Source: an uncultured Arcobacter sp. | GTDB lineage: Bacteria; Campylobacterota; Campylobacteria; Campylobacterales; Arcobacteraceae | DNA: 5,862 bases | Direction: 5' to 3' | Assembly: GCA_913054415.1 (NCBI GenBank) | Contig: CAJXII010000096.1 | Span: 1 to 5,862 of the forward strand | Shown here: in pieces, positions 1-5,480 of the stretch | Numbering within the stretch: position 1 is the first letter of the stretch | Layout of the letters: each line of letters begins with the position of its first letter | Made by a program: the position numbers and the translations under genes | Notes under the pieces: model-generated | Database searches by the model: none | Told to the model about the DNA's origin: nothing | Seen by the model: the letters and a program-made list of their open reading frames with translations, nothing else

Positions 1-504
1 CACTTCCTCTTCCTCGATTTCTCCAGAAAGGATATCATCTTCTAGATTTTCCAAACTCTCATCAATGACATCCACCATAAGCATGGCATTATCGACCAAA
101 ATATCAATAATTTTGTATAGTGCCAAATCGATACCATCGTTTATTCTGTATCTTTTTTGAAATTTTTTTGAAATTTCTATTATTACATCTCTATCATCAC
201 TCAAAAATATTACCTTATTTTCGGTTTTGATGATAGAAATAGTTTCTTCATCATACAACAAAAACTCATCTTCTTGAAAAAATAGGTGCTTAATTGTGAT
301 TAGTTTTACATCTCCCCAATCATCATACCCCACACTTTGGTCTTCGTTTGTAATATCTTCAAAAAAATGCTCAGGTAGTTTTTTTGATTTTAGCCATTTG
401 GTTAGAGTAAAGTTTTTGGGAGATGTAAAAATAATCTGCTTTTCGCTATTATCTATATGAATATTTTCATTTCTGTTTGCTATGCCATTTTCAAAAATAA
501 ACAT
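1..504 (-). CDS. CorA-family divalent cation transporter, N-terminal part (cut by window edge)
   Basis: This frame is open from an ATG at 504 to the left edge: 168 residues, no stop. I read it as the cytoplasmic N-terminal domain of a CorA-type Mg2+/Co2+ channel. The best support is the last 40 residues, where YKIIDILVDNAMLMVDVIDE followed by SLENLEDDIL matches the family pattern of a helix with 'LVDNY...L..IED.ID.LE' that leads into the long stalk helix. The preceding alpha/beta part, with an acidic SDDRDVIIEIS segment, also fits. The two membrane helices and the GMN selectivity motif that would settle the assignment lie outside the window. The start is well supported by AGGAGG at 511-516, 6 nt upstream. 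The gene lies next to an integrase remnant and has no link to the housekeeping block. The N-terminus is divergent, so the ion carried cannot be stated. A CorA-like protein with another substrate, such as a ZntB-type protein, is an alternative. Confidence 0.72.
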   Translation of the reverse strand, partial: MFIFENGIANRNENIHIDNSEKQIIFTSPKNFTLTKWLKSKKLPEHFFEDITNEDQSVGYDDWGDVKLITIKHLFFQEDEFLLYDEETISIIKTENKVIFLSDDRDVIIEISKKFQKRYRINDGIDLALYKIIDILVDNAMLMVDVIDESLENLEDDILSGEIEEEEV

Positions 505-510
505 ACTACA

Positions 511-541
511 CCTCCTCGCCTTAAATTATGTTAAAATTATA
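511..541 (-). promoter_or_regulatory. Likely promoter -10 and strong RBS of the CorA-like gene
   Basis: On the minus strand a perfect TATAAT lies at 536-541 and AGGAGG at 511-516, with the ATG at 504. The best -35 candidate, TTAACA at 561-566, sits 19 nt upstream, which is longer than ideal, and it overlaps the stop codon of the integrase remnant. The RBS is clear. The promoter is only a reasonable guess in such AT-rich DNA. Confidence 0.45.
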
Positions 542-562
542 TCTAAAAAATAATATATTTTG

Positions 563-691
563 TTAAAATCCTAAACTCTCAACTGATTCACGACCAGAAT
601 CAGGACTTAGTTTTGCATATCGTAAAGTTATTTTTATATCTTTGTGATTCATTAATTTATGTGTAAAAGCAATATCTTTTTTTGTAATATT
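563..691 (-). pseudogene. Remnant of a tyrosine recombinase/integrase C-terminus
   Basis: On the minus strand an open stretch of 42 codons ends at a TAA (563-565). It has no start codon for a full protein, and a stop in the same frame lies just upstream (692-694), with another at about 740. Its sequence runs HKLMNHKDIKITLRYAKL and then SPDSGRESVESLGF. This is the C-terminal end of a phage/Xer-type tyrosine integrase: the conserved second His (here NH rather than the common GH) followed by the nucleophilic Tyr in 'TLRYAKL'. The N-terminal core-binding domain and the Arg/Lys/His-x-x-Arg part of the active site are missing, so the protein cannot be functional. Stray in-frame residues upstream (IKNEGRLAII) may be further decayed sequence. 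It lies between the globin and CorA-like genes and suggests that a mobile element once entered here. Confidence 0.75.
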
Positions 692-781
692 TTATATAAT
701 AGCTAATCTTCCTTCATTTTTTATTGATATTTTTTTAAATCACCCATTGAATCAACTTTAAATGTCGTTCATTGAACTTTT

Positions 782-1207
782 TTATTTTACTTCAACCATA
801 CTTGATTTAAGAGTTTGAATAAAATTTATAACTTCACTAAATTCAGGTTCTTTAACTTTAAATTTTTGTAATGTTTGCTTTAAATGGCTAATAAAAATAT
901 TCCAATCACTTTCACTAATCATCATACCTATATGTGTTAATCCCATATCTCGACCAGAATAATGAATTGGCCCACCTGTTTTTTCACAAACAAAATCTAT
1001 AAGAAGTTGTAGTTCTCTCTCTTTACCATCTGTTCCTCTATATTTCCAAAAACGACCTAATTGTGGATCATTTTTAAGTCTAACATGAAAATTATCTAAC
1101 ATAGCAGCAATATTATCATAACCACCTAATCTTGTATAAAGAGATGCTTTCGTATCTGCTAAGATTACTGAACTTAATAGTAATATAACTAAAAATATTT
1201 TTTTCAT
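782..1207 (-). CDS. Group I truncated haemoglobin with N-terminal export signal
   Basis: The 141-residue product opens with a short charged and hydrophobic signal (MKKIFLVILLLSSVILA, likely cleaved after Ala17), so the mature globin of about 124 residues should be periplasmic or membrane-tethered. The globin domain is unmistakable: SLYTRLGGYDNIAAMLDNF at about 22-40, DPQLGRFW at 47-54 with the CD1 Phe at F53, LLIDFVCEKTGGP at 68-80, then YSGRDMGLTHIGMMISESDW. The haem-ligating proximal His is H92 within THIGM. Truncated haemoglobins bind O2, NO or CO and often serve in NO detoxification or O2 handling; which applies here cannot be read from the sequence. By alignment with mycobacterial trHbN, the B10 position that is usually Tyr appears to be H41, and E11 appears to be Leu. 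The ATG at 1207 has AGGAGG (1215-1220) 7 nt upstream. The gene stands alone between tRNA-Asn and an integrase remnant, which hints at acquisition by transfer. Confidence 0.92.
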   Translation of the reverse strand: MKKIFLVILLLSSVILADTKASLYTRLGGYDNIAAMLDNFHVRLKNDPQLGRFWKYRGTDGKERELQLLIDFVCEKTGGPIHYSGRDMGLTHIGMMISESDWNIFISHLKQTLQKFKVKEPEFSEVINFIQTLKSSMVEVK

Positions 1208-1234
1208 TTTTTACCCTCCTATATGGAAAATAAA

Positions 1235-1243
1235 ATTATATCA
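1235..1243 (-). promoter_or_regulatory. Extended -10 promoter of the truncated haemoglobin gene
   Basis: The minus strand reads TGATATAAT, an extended -10 (TGn followed by a perfect TATAAT at 1235-1240). Transcription would begin near 1228 and give a leader of about 20 nt ending in the AGGAGG site. No good -35 is visible at 17 nt, which is common for epsilonproteobacterial promoters. Confidence 0.6.
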
Positions 1244-1293
1244 TAATAAATATAAAAGATATATAAATATTTTTAATTGGTGATTAACAATAA

Positions 1294-1308
1294 TTTTGAT
1301 AATCAAAA
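1294..1308. repeat. Palindrome TTTTGAT-A-ATCAAAA upstream of the globin gene
   Basis: Perfect 7-bp arms (1294-1300 and 1302-1308) surround a single central base. It lies about 87 nt before the globin start codon and about 65 nt before the likely transcription start, so it could be an operator. The half-site TTGAT...ATCAA resembles Fnr/Crp-family sites, but those have 4 nt between the halves and this has 1, so I do not name a regulator. Confidence 0.35.
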
Positions 1309-1384
1309 CGCCATTTGAGGTATTTATGAAAACATTTTCAAAGAAAATGGCAGCATAAATTAGGTGAAAAAATTGCACTTATTC

Positions 1385-1408
1385 TTTGAATTGGCGTTTG
1401 AATTGGCG
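1385..1408. repeat. Tandem direct repeat, two perfect 12-bp copies of TTTGAATTGGCG
   Basis: The copies are 1385-1396 and 1397-1408. Across their junction TGGCGTTT (1392-1399) is the exact inverse of AAACGCCA at 1306-1313, so the spacer between the globin gene and tRNA-Asn contains both a tandem and an inverted repeat. Apart from these, the palindrome at 1294-1308, the globin promoter and a run of seven G (1437-1443), I see nothing gene-like in 1208-1455. Confidence 0.6.
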
Positions 1409-1431
1409 AAAAGTTGCTTAAGAGACAAGGT

Positions 1432-1451
1432 TTTAAGGGGGGGTTCTTAAA
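1432..1451 (-). terminator. Weak hairpin just after tRNA-Asn (possible terminator)
   Basis: TTTAAG (1432-1437) and CTTAAA (1446-1451) can pair around an 8-nt loop that carries most of a run of seven C on the minus strand. It begins 5 nt past the encoded CCA of the tRNA. The stem is AT-only and no U-run follows, so termination or simple 3' processing is a guess. Confidence 0.22.
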
Positions 1452-1455
1452 GAAG

Positions 1456-1530
1456 TGGCTCCGGCACCTGGGTTCGAACCAGGGACCAAATGATTAACAG
1501 TCATCTACTCTACCGCTGAGCTATGCCGGA
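1456..1530 (-). tRNA. tRNA-Asn (anticodon GTT)
   Basis: The gene folds as a full cloverleaf on the minus strand. The acceptor arm pairs TCCGGCA (1524-1530) with TGCCGGA (1460-1466), followed by discriminator G (1459) and an encoded CCA (1456-1458). The D arm contains AGCTCAGCGGTAGAG. The anticodon loop CTGTTAA carries GTT, which reads Asn codons AAC/AAU. The T arm is CCTGG-TTCGAAC-CCAGG. The length is 75 nt including CCA. It decodes asparagine in translation and should be processed from a short primary transcript with a leader of about 28 nt. Confidence 0.97.
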
Positions 1531-1532
1531 AT

Positions 1533-1604
1533 CTAACTTTAAACTTATTGTTTAAGTAGGTCGAAATTATAGTGAATTATTTTTGATTTGTCAATTAAAG
1601 TTAG
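1533..1604. repeat. 10-bp inverted repeat bracketing the tRNA-Asn promoter
   Basis: CTAACTTTAA (1533-1542) and TTAAAGTTAG (1595-1604) are perfect inverse copies 52 bp apart, one 3 nt before the tRNA 5' end and the other directly after the radical SAM stop codon. The left arm partly overlaps a smaller leader hairpin, TTAAAC (1539-1544) with GTTTAA (1550-1555). In a read-through transcript from the radical SAM operon the 10-bp arms could pair; in a transcript from the tRNA promoter only the small hairpin could form. Confidence 0.5.
1566..1594 (-). promoter_or_regulatory. Perfect-consensus sigma-70 promoter of tRNA-Asn
   Basis: On the minus strand TTGACA (1589-1594) and TATAAT (1566-1571) are both exact consensus hexamers, separated by exactly 17 nt. 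Transcription should start near 1559, giving a leader of about 28 nt before the tRNA. The -35 box begins 11 nt downstream of the radical SAM stop codon, so the tRNA is independently transcribed and need not depend on the upstream operon. The strength fits a stable-RNA gene. Confidence 0.85.
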
Positions 1605-1605
1605 C

Positions 1606-2538
1606 TTAAATTTCAAAAATTTTATAAAATAATACTCCACTTGATTCTACAACAGAGATAATTTTATCTTGAATCAATTTTTTAAGTATCTCAACACTGC
1701 TTGTATCAAAAGTATTATCAATATCATCTTGTGTAAGTGGTCGCATTTTTAGAAGCTTGATAATCTCTTGATGATTAAAACTTTGCAATGATTTTGGTCT
1801 ATTTTTAAAAGTGATATTTACATTTATATCTGTAAATTTGTTGGCAATCTCTTGTAGTTTGTCAAATCCTATGGGTTTTACATCATAAGCTGGTGGGCGA
1901 TCTATTGTTCCTATATCTACTCTATTTGGTTTAATTTGTTTTAAAATCTGATATAGTTTGTCTATCTCATCATCTTTGGTATTTATCCCATCTACAAATA
2001 AAACTTCTAAAATCAGATCGCCATTATAAACTTTTGAAAATGTTATTATACCATCTATTATTTTGTGAAGTTCTACACTATTATTTGCTCTATCAAGTTT
2101 TTTAAAACACTTTTGGGTTGCACAATCAAGTGATAATTTTACTATATCTATTTGCTGTAATGATCTAAAAATATTGTTTTTATAGATTGTTGATCCGTTT
2201 GATAAAATAAGTAATTTTTTATTTTGTTTTATTTTATTTAGCTCATCAATTAATTGATCCAAGTAAGGATAGAGTGTAGGCTCTCCATTTGCTGTGAGAG
2301 TTATTACCTCTATTTGTTGATGTTTTTGTATAGCATCTTTTACTTGATCGATAATATCACTAACTTTGGGAGATGAGTTTTGTTTGGATATAGTTTTTGA
2401 AGCCGCTAACTCACAATACAAACAATCAAAATTACACTGTTTGATATTTGGTGATAGATCGATACCAAGACTGATCCCAAATCGCCTAGAAGCAACAGGG
2501 CCAAATATTAAGTTTATTGGAGTTTGATTTGTTTGCAT
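1606..2538 (-). CDS. Radical SAM protein (MoaA-like Fe-S oxidoreductase, COG0731-type)
   Basis: This 310-residue protein carries the radical SAM signature CxxxCxxC as C35-NFD-C39-LY-C42, whose three Cys hold the 4Fe-4S cluster that cleaves S-adenosylmethionine. Further family features are FGPVASRRFGISLGIDLSP at 12-30, the SAM-contacting GEP motif in TANGEPTLYP (82-91), SNGS at 113-116 and LSLD at 135-138. The last 45 residues (PLTQDDIDNTF... to the end) resemble a small winged helix-turn-helix tail. The substrate is unknown to me. It is the last gene of the hemE group and overlaps the lipoprotein gene by 25 nt, so translation is probably coupled; AAGGAT at 2549-2554 lies 10 nt before the ATG. 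I recall a radical SAM gene beside hemE in Campylobacter, which suggests a conserved pairing, but a role in haem metabolism is only inferred. HemN-like coproporphyrinogen oxidation is unlikely because the motif spacing and length differ. Confidence 0.9.
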   Translation of the reverse strand: MQTNQTPINLIFGPVASRRFGISLGIDLSPNIKQCNFDCLYCELAASKTISKQNSSPKVSDIIDQVKDAIQKHQQIEVITLTANGEPTLYPYLDQLIDELNKIKQNKKLLILSNGSTIYKNNIFRSLQQIDIVKLSLDCATQKCFKKLDRANNSVELHKIIDGIITFSKVYNGDLILEVLFVDGINTKDDEIDKLYQILKQIKPNRVDIGTIDRPPAYDVKPIGFDKLQEIANKFTDINVNITFKNRPKSLQSFNHQEIIKLLKMRPLTQDDIDNTFDTSSVEILKKLIQDKIISVVESSGVLFYKIFEI

Positions 2539-2936
2539 AGATATTTATATCCTTTTTTTATCTCATCTTGGATCTTATTGTTATCTTTTAGATCTTTGTA
2601 TATTGTGTAAAAAGTTTTATTTTTATATTTTAGATCCAACTCTACAAATTTATGAAATGATCTATTTGTATTATAAGGACTATTACACACTATATCTGAT
2701 TTGTGTCGAATCACCAATTCATAATCACAATCACTAGAGAAATGGTATAGATTTTTTGATGAGTTGAATAACACTTTTGAATATGGCTGAATATTTAGTT
2801 TTAAACAACTAATTTTTGAAGATAAAAGTTTTTTATCATAAGTTTGAACGATATAGCTTTTATCTTCACATCCTACAAAAAATAGGAAGATTAGTATTAA
2901 AAAAATCTGTTTTATTTGGCGCTTACTCTTTGACAT
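2514..2936 (-). CDS. Small putative lipoprotein of unknown function
   Basis: The 140-residue product starts with a positively charged stretch (MSKSKRQIKQ) and a hydrophobic core, then the lipobox-like FFVGC, so Cys23 would be the lipid-modified first residue of the mature protein. The mature part is rich in Lys, Tyr and Ser and has four more Cys (44, 70, 84, 134), enough for two disulfides if it is exported. I recognise no domain. It overlaps the end of hemE by 25 nt and the start of the radical SAM gene by 25 nt, and it has no clear RBS of its own, so it probably depends on translational coupling with hemE. No other Met lies upstream of the hydrophobic core, which supports this start. A Phe at the -3 lipobox position is acceptable but not ideal; an uncleaved membrane anchor is the alternative. 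Its conservation in relatives is the key unknown. Confidence 0.75.
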   Translation of the reverse strand: MSKSKRQIKQIFLILIFLFFVGCEDKSYIVQTYDKKLLSSKISCLKLNIQPYSKVLFNSSKNLYHFSSDCDYELVIRHKSDIVCNSPYNTNRSFHKFVELDLKYKNKTFYTIYKDLKDNNKIQDEIKKGYKYLCKQIKLQ

Positions 2937-3952
2937 TCGCTTACAAAATGTTTCGCATTTTCAACAGGCACATCTGGAAGTATCCCATGTCCTAGATTAA
3001 ATATATGTCTTTTGCCTTCCATTGTTTTATGTATAGCTTCTACACAAGATGTTGTAGCTTTTTTATCATACAATCTACAAGGCTCCATATTTCCTTGAAG
3101 CACATATCTATCGCCTAGTTTTTCTTTTGCCATAGCCATAGGAGTTCCCCAATCTACACCAAATACATCAAAGTTTCCATACACTAAGCCTTGTTCTACA
3201 AATGCACTTACCCCTTTTGGAAACATAATAATTGGCACTTCAGGATGTCTGCTTTTTAGATAATTGGCAATTTCCACCATATAGCTCCAAGAAAATTCAT
3301 TGTATTTGCTAGGCTCAATAGCACTTGCCCAAGAATCAAATATTTGGACTACATCAATTCCTGCTTCTATTTGTTTCTCCATATAGATTTTTACTACTTC
3401 AGTTACTTTTGCTAAAATATTATGTAAAAGTCGTGGATTTGTATACATCATCTTTTTACAGATATTGTATGTTTTTGTTCCTTGTCCTTCTATCATATAA
3501 GTAGCAAGTGTCCAAGGTGCTCCTGTGAATCCAATAAGTGCTTTATCTTGATCTAACTCTTTTTTTATTAACTCGATAGTTTCATAAACATAAGTTAATT
3601 TTCTAGCAGCTTCTTTTCCACCTATTAATCTATCTAAATCCTCTTGTGTTTTTATAGGATCACTAAATTTTGGACCTTCCCCTTTTACAAAGCTTAGATC
3701 CATACCCATCTCATCTGGAATTACTAGAATATCACTAAATAATATAGCAGCATCTACTCCTACAATATCTACAGGTTGAAGTGTAACTTCACAAGCTTTT
3801 TTAGGGTCGTGGCATAGGTTTAAAAAATTACCAGCTTTTGCTCTTACTGCCATATATTCAGGTAGATACCTTCCCGCTTGTCTCATCATCCATACAGGAG
3901 TATAAGGTGTTTCTTTTCCTTTACAAGCATCTACAAAAATTTTTCCACTCAT
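2912..3952 (-). CDS. hemE: Uroporphyrinogen decarboxylase
   Basis: HemE removes the four acetate carboxyls of uroporphyrinogen III to give coproporphyrinogen III in cytoplasmic haem synthesis. The 346-residue product has full family length and the known motifs in order: PVWMMRQAGRYLPEY (19-33, substrate-binding R24 and R28), FSDILVIPDEMG (72-83, key D74), FTGAPWTLATYMIEG (142-156, Y152), IFDSWAS (204-210, S207), GVDWGTPM (265-272), QGNMEPCRLY (286-295) and FNLGHGILPDVP (318-329, H322). Nothing essential is missing. The start ATG (3950-3952) follows the yjdM stop codon after a single base, with AAGG at 3959-3962 inside the end of yjdM as RBS, so the two are surely co-transcribed. Its 3' end overlaps the lipoprotein gene. 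The product would supply haem for cytochromes and for the globin in this window. Confidence 0.97.
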   Translation of the reverse strand: MSGKIFVDACKGKETPYTPVWMMRQAGRYLPEYMAVRAKAGNFLNLCHDPKKACEVTLQPVDIVGVDAAILFSDILVIPDEMGMDLSFVKGEGPKFSDPIKTQEDLDRLIGGKEAARKLTYVYETIELIKKELDQDKALIGFTGAPWTLATYMIEGQGTKTYNICKKMMYTNPRLLHNILAKVTEVVKIYMEKQIEAGIDVVQIFDSWASAIEPSKYNEFSWSYMVEIANYLKSRHPEVPIIMFPKGVSAFVEQGLVYGNFDVFGVDWGTPMAMAKEKLGDRYVLQGNMEPCRLYDKKATTSCVEAIHKTMEGKRHIFNLGHGILPDVPVENAKHFVSECQRVSAK

Positions 3953-3953
3953 A

Positions 3954-4292
3954 TTATGCCTTTTTTACAAATTCAGATTTAAGTGCCATAGCACCAAATC
4001 CTGGTATTTTACAGTCTATATTGTGATCTTTATCTACAAGACGAATATTTTTTACTTTTGTTCCTGCTTTTATAGGACCACTAGCACCTTTTACTTTGAG
4101 ATCTTTGATAACTGTAATATCATCACCATCATTTAAGATATTTCCATTTGAATCTTTTACGATAAACTGATCTTCATCTTCAGATGTAGCACTATCTTTT
4201 GCCCATTCATAAGCACATTCAGGACATATTAATAGTGGTCCATCTTCATAAACATATTCTCCGCCACATTCTGGGCATTTTGGGTATTGCAT
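3954..4292 (-). CDS. yjdM: YjdM/PhnA-family zinc-ribbon protein
   Basis: The 112-residue protein has a rubredoxin-like zinc ribbon at its N-terminus, with CPEC (6-9) and CPEC (23-26) in the typical context YEDGPLLICPECAYEW. It is followed by the SH3-like YjdM domain (DSNGNILNDGDDITVIKDLK, KAGTKVKNIRLV, HNIDCKIPGFGAMALKSEF). It resembles E. coli YjdM (formerly PhnA) over its whole length. Despite the old name, members of this family are not shown to break down phosphonates, and the cellular role is unclear; annotation as 'phosphonoacetate hydrolase' would be wrong. AGGAGA at 4298-4303 sits 5 nt before the ATG. It is 35 nt downstream of prfA and 1 nt upstream of hemE, so it is the first gene of a tightly packed hemE group. 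Confidence 0.93.
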   Translation of the reverse strand: MQYPKCPECGGEYVYEDGPLLICPECAYEWAKDSATSEDEDQFIVKDSNGNILNDGDDITVIKDLKVKGASGPIKAGTKVKNIRLVDKDHNIDCKIPGFGAMALKSEFVKKA

Positions 4293-4318
4293 CTTTGTCT
4301 CCTATATAAAATTGTTTG

Positions 4319-4332
4319 ATTATATTATTATA
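4319..4332 (-). promoter_or_regulatory. Candidate -10 elements before yjdM-hemE
   Basis: Two perfect TATAAT hexamers occur on the minus strand at 4319-4324 and 4327-4332, across the last codon of prfA and the short gap to yjdM. No convincing -35 is seen upstream inside prfA. The site could give the yjdM-hemE group its own start of transcription, but such hexamers are common in AT-rich gaps. Confidence 0.3.
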
Positions 4333-5395
4333 ATCCTGAAGCATCCATAAGTTTTGCTTGATGATCAGCTATTAAAGGATCGATAATCTCATCTAATAAT
4401 CCATCATTCATAATCGCATCAAGTCTATAAAGTGTCAGATTTATTCTATGATCTGATATTCTTCCTTGTGGATAGTTATAAGTTCGTATCCTTCCACTTC
4501 TATCTCCACTTCCTACTTGCTCTTTACGATTAGCTCCCTCTTTTTCCATTCTCTCTTGCTCTTGCATATCATAAAGTCTAGCTTTTAAAACTTTCATAGC
4601 TTTTTCTTTATTTTTATGTTGAGATTTTTGATCTTGGTTTGTTACAACGATACCTGAAGGAATATGTGTGATTCGGACTGCACTATCTGTGGTATTGACA
4701 CATTGCCCACCACAACCACTAGCTCTCATCACATCAATTTTAAGATCTTCACTTCTTATTTCTATCTCTATATCATCAACTTCTGGAATAACTGCAACAG
4801 TGATTGCTGAAGTATGCACCCTTCCTTGAGATTCAGTAGCTGGAACTCTTTGAACTCTATGTATTCCTGATTCAAATTTCATTTTACTATAAACAGCTTC
4901 TCCTTTAACTTGAAAAACCATCTCTTTGTATCCGCCAGATTCAGACTCACTACTATTCATAATCTCAGTTTTCCAACCTTGATTATCAGCATATCTTATA
5001 TATGTCCTAAAAAGATCCCCTACAAAAATAGCGGCTTCATCTCCACCTGTTCCAGCACGAAGTTCGATAAAAATATTTTTATCATCATTTGGATCAGTAG
5101 GAAGTAGTAAGATTTTGATCTCATCTTCTAGTTGAGTTTTTCTAGCTTCTAACTCTTTTAGTTCCTCTTTTGCAAGATCACCTAGTTCATCATCGTCTAA
5201 AAGCATTTTATTCTCTTCAATACCTTCTATGATTTGATTATACTCTTTTGCAGCATCTACTACTTTGCTAATCGAAGATTGTTCTTTTGAAAGCTCTGTC
5301 ATTTTTTTGATATTTGTTAAAATATCTGGATCTACCAATAATTTGTTTATCTCATCAAATCTATCAATAAATTTTTGTAATTTATCTTGTAACAT
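4328..5395 (-). CDS. prfA: Peptide chain release factor 1
   Basis: RF1 reads stop codons UAA and UAG on the ribosome and triggers release of the finished protein. The 355-residue product has the usual length and layout: an N-terminal helical domain (1-100), IELRAGTGGDEAAIFVGDLF (110-129), the stop-codon recognition tripeptide PAT at 185-187 (the PxT signature of RF1; RF2 has SPF), and the peptidyl-transferase motif GGQ at 229-231, followed by VNTTDSAVRITH. SQHKNKEKAMKVLKARLYD (258-276) and GDRSGRIRTYNYPQGRISDHRI (297-318) complete the C-terminal core. Unusually, GGQ is flanked by Cys on both sides (C228, C232), where the familiar text is AGGQH. The start at 5395 has only a weak AGGT (5402-5405), 6 nt upstream. 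It lies 83 nt from rpsT across a hairpin-forming gap and may be partly controlled there. Confidence 0.97.
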   Translation of the reverse strand: MLQDKLQKFIDRFDEINKLLVDPDILTNIKKMTELSKEQSSISKVVDAAKEYNQIIEGIEENKMLLDDDELGDLAKEELKELEARKTQLEDEIKILLLPTDPNDDKNIFIELRAGTGGDEAAIFVGDLFRTYIRYADNQGWKTEIMNSSESESGGYKEMVFQVKGEAVYSKMKFESGIHRVQRVPATESQGRVHTSAITVAVIPEVDDIEIEIRSEDLKIDVMRASGCGGQCVNTTDSAVRITHIPSGIVVTNQDQKSQHKNKEKAMKVLKARLYDMQEQERMEKEGANRKEQVGSGDRSGRIRTYNYPQGRISDHRINLTLYRLDAIMNDGLLDEIIDPLIADHQAKLMDASGL

Positions 5396-5427
5396 TATGA
5401 TACCTAATGAATTTATATTTTGGAAAG

Positions 5428-5480
5428 AAAAGTGAGAATATAAATGCTATAAAACATCTATATTAACACTTAGCACTTTT
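5428..5480 (-). promoter_or_regulatory. Nested RNA hairpin between rpsT and prfA (attenuator or processing site?)
   Basis: On the minus-strand RNA an inner stem of 10 bp pairs 5455-5464 with 5437-5446 around an 8-nt loop. It contains one G-U pair that would be an A-C mismatch on the plus strand, so the fold favours the rpsT-prfA transcript. An outer stem of 7 bp pairs AAAAGTG (minus sense, 5474-5480, starting in the rpsT stop codon) with CACTTTT (5428-5434). A pyrimidine-rich CTTTCC follows. It could be a partial terminator lowering prfA relative to rpsT, or an RNase site. The AT-rich stems make it weak. Confidence 0.4.

Noticed and set aside
591..960. Shared 10-mer CGACCAGAAT at 591-600 and 951-960, possible attachment repeat
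   Set aside because: Both copies encode Ser-Gly-Arg inside conserved protein motifs (integrase DSGRES and globin YSGRDM), so the match is most likely coincidence.
1284..1288. TTAAC half-site upstream of the globin, possible NssR-type NO-responsive box
   Set aside because: The required second half (GTTAA after 4 nt) is missing.
1437..1443. Run of seven G, possible phase-variable tract
   Set aside because: It is non-coding, shorter than the usual contingency tracts, and not placed in a promoter spacer.
1364..1450. Plus-strand GTG-started 28-codon frame covering the tandem repeat
   Set aside because: Too short, opposite in direction to all neighbours, without a clear RBS, and explained by the repeat itself.
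3838..4026. Plus-strand open frame of 62 codons across the hemE-yjdM junction
   Set aside because: It lies opposite two well-supported genes, has no RBS and shows no recognisable protein features.
4293..4327. Riboswitch or leader before yjdM-hemE
   Set aside because: The gap is only 35 nt and AT-rich with no stable structure.
4910..5107. Plus-strand open frame of 65 codons inside prfA
   Set aside because: It is antisense to the conserved RF1 core and has no sign of its own translation.
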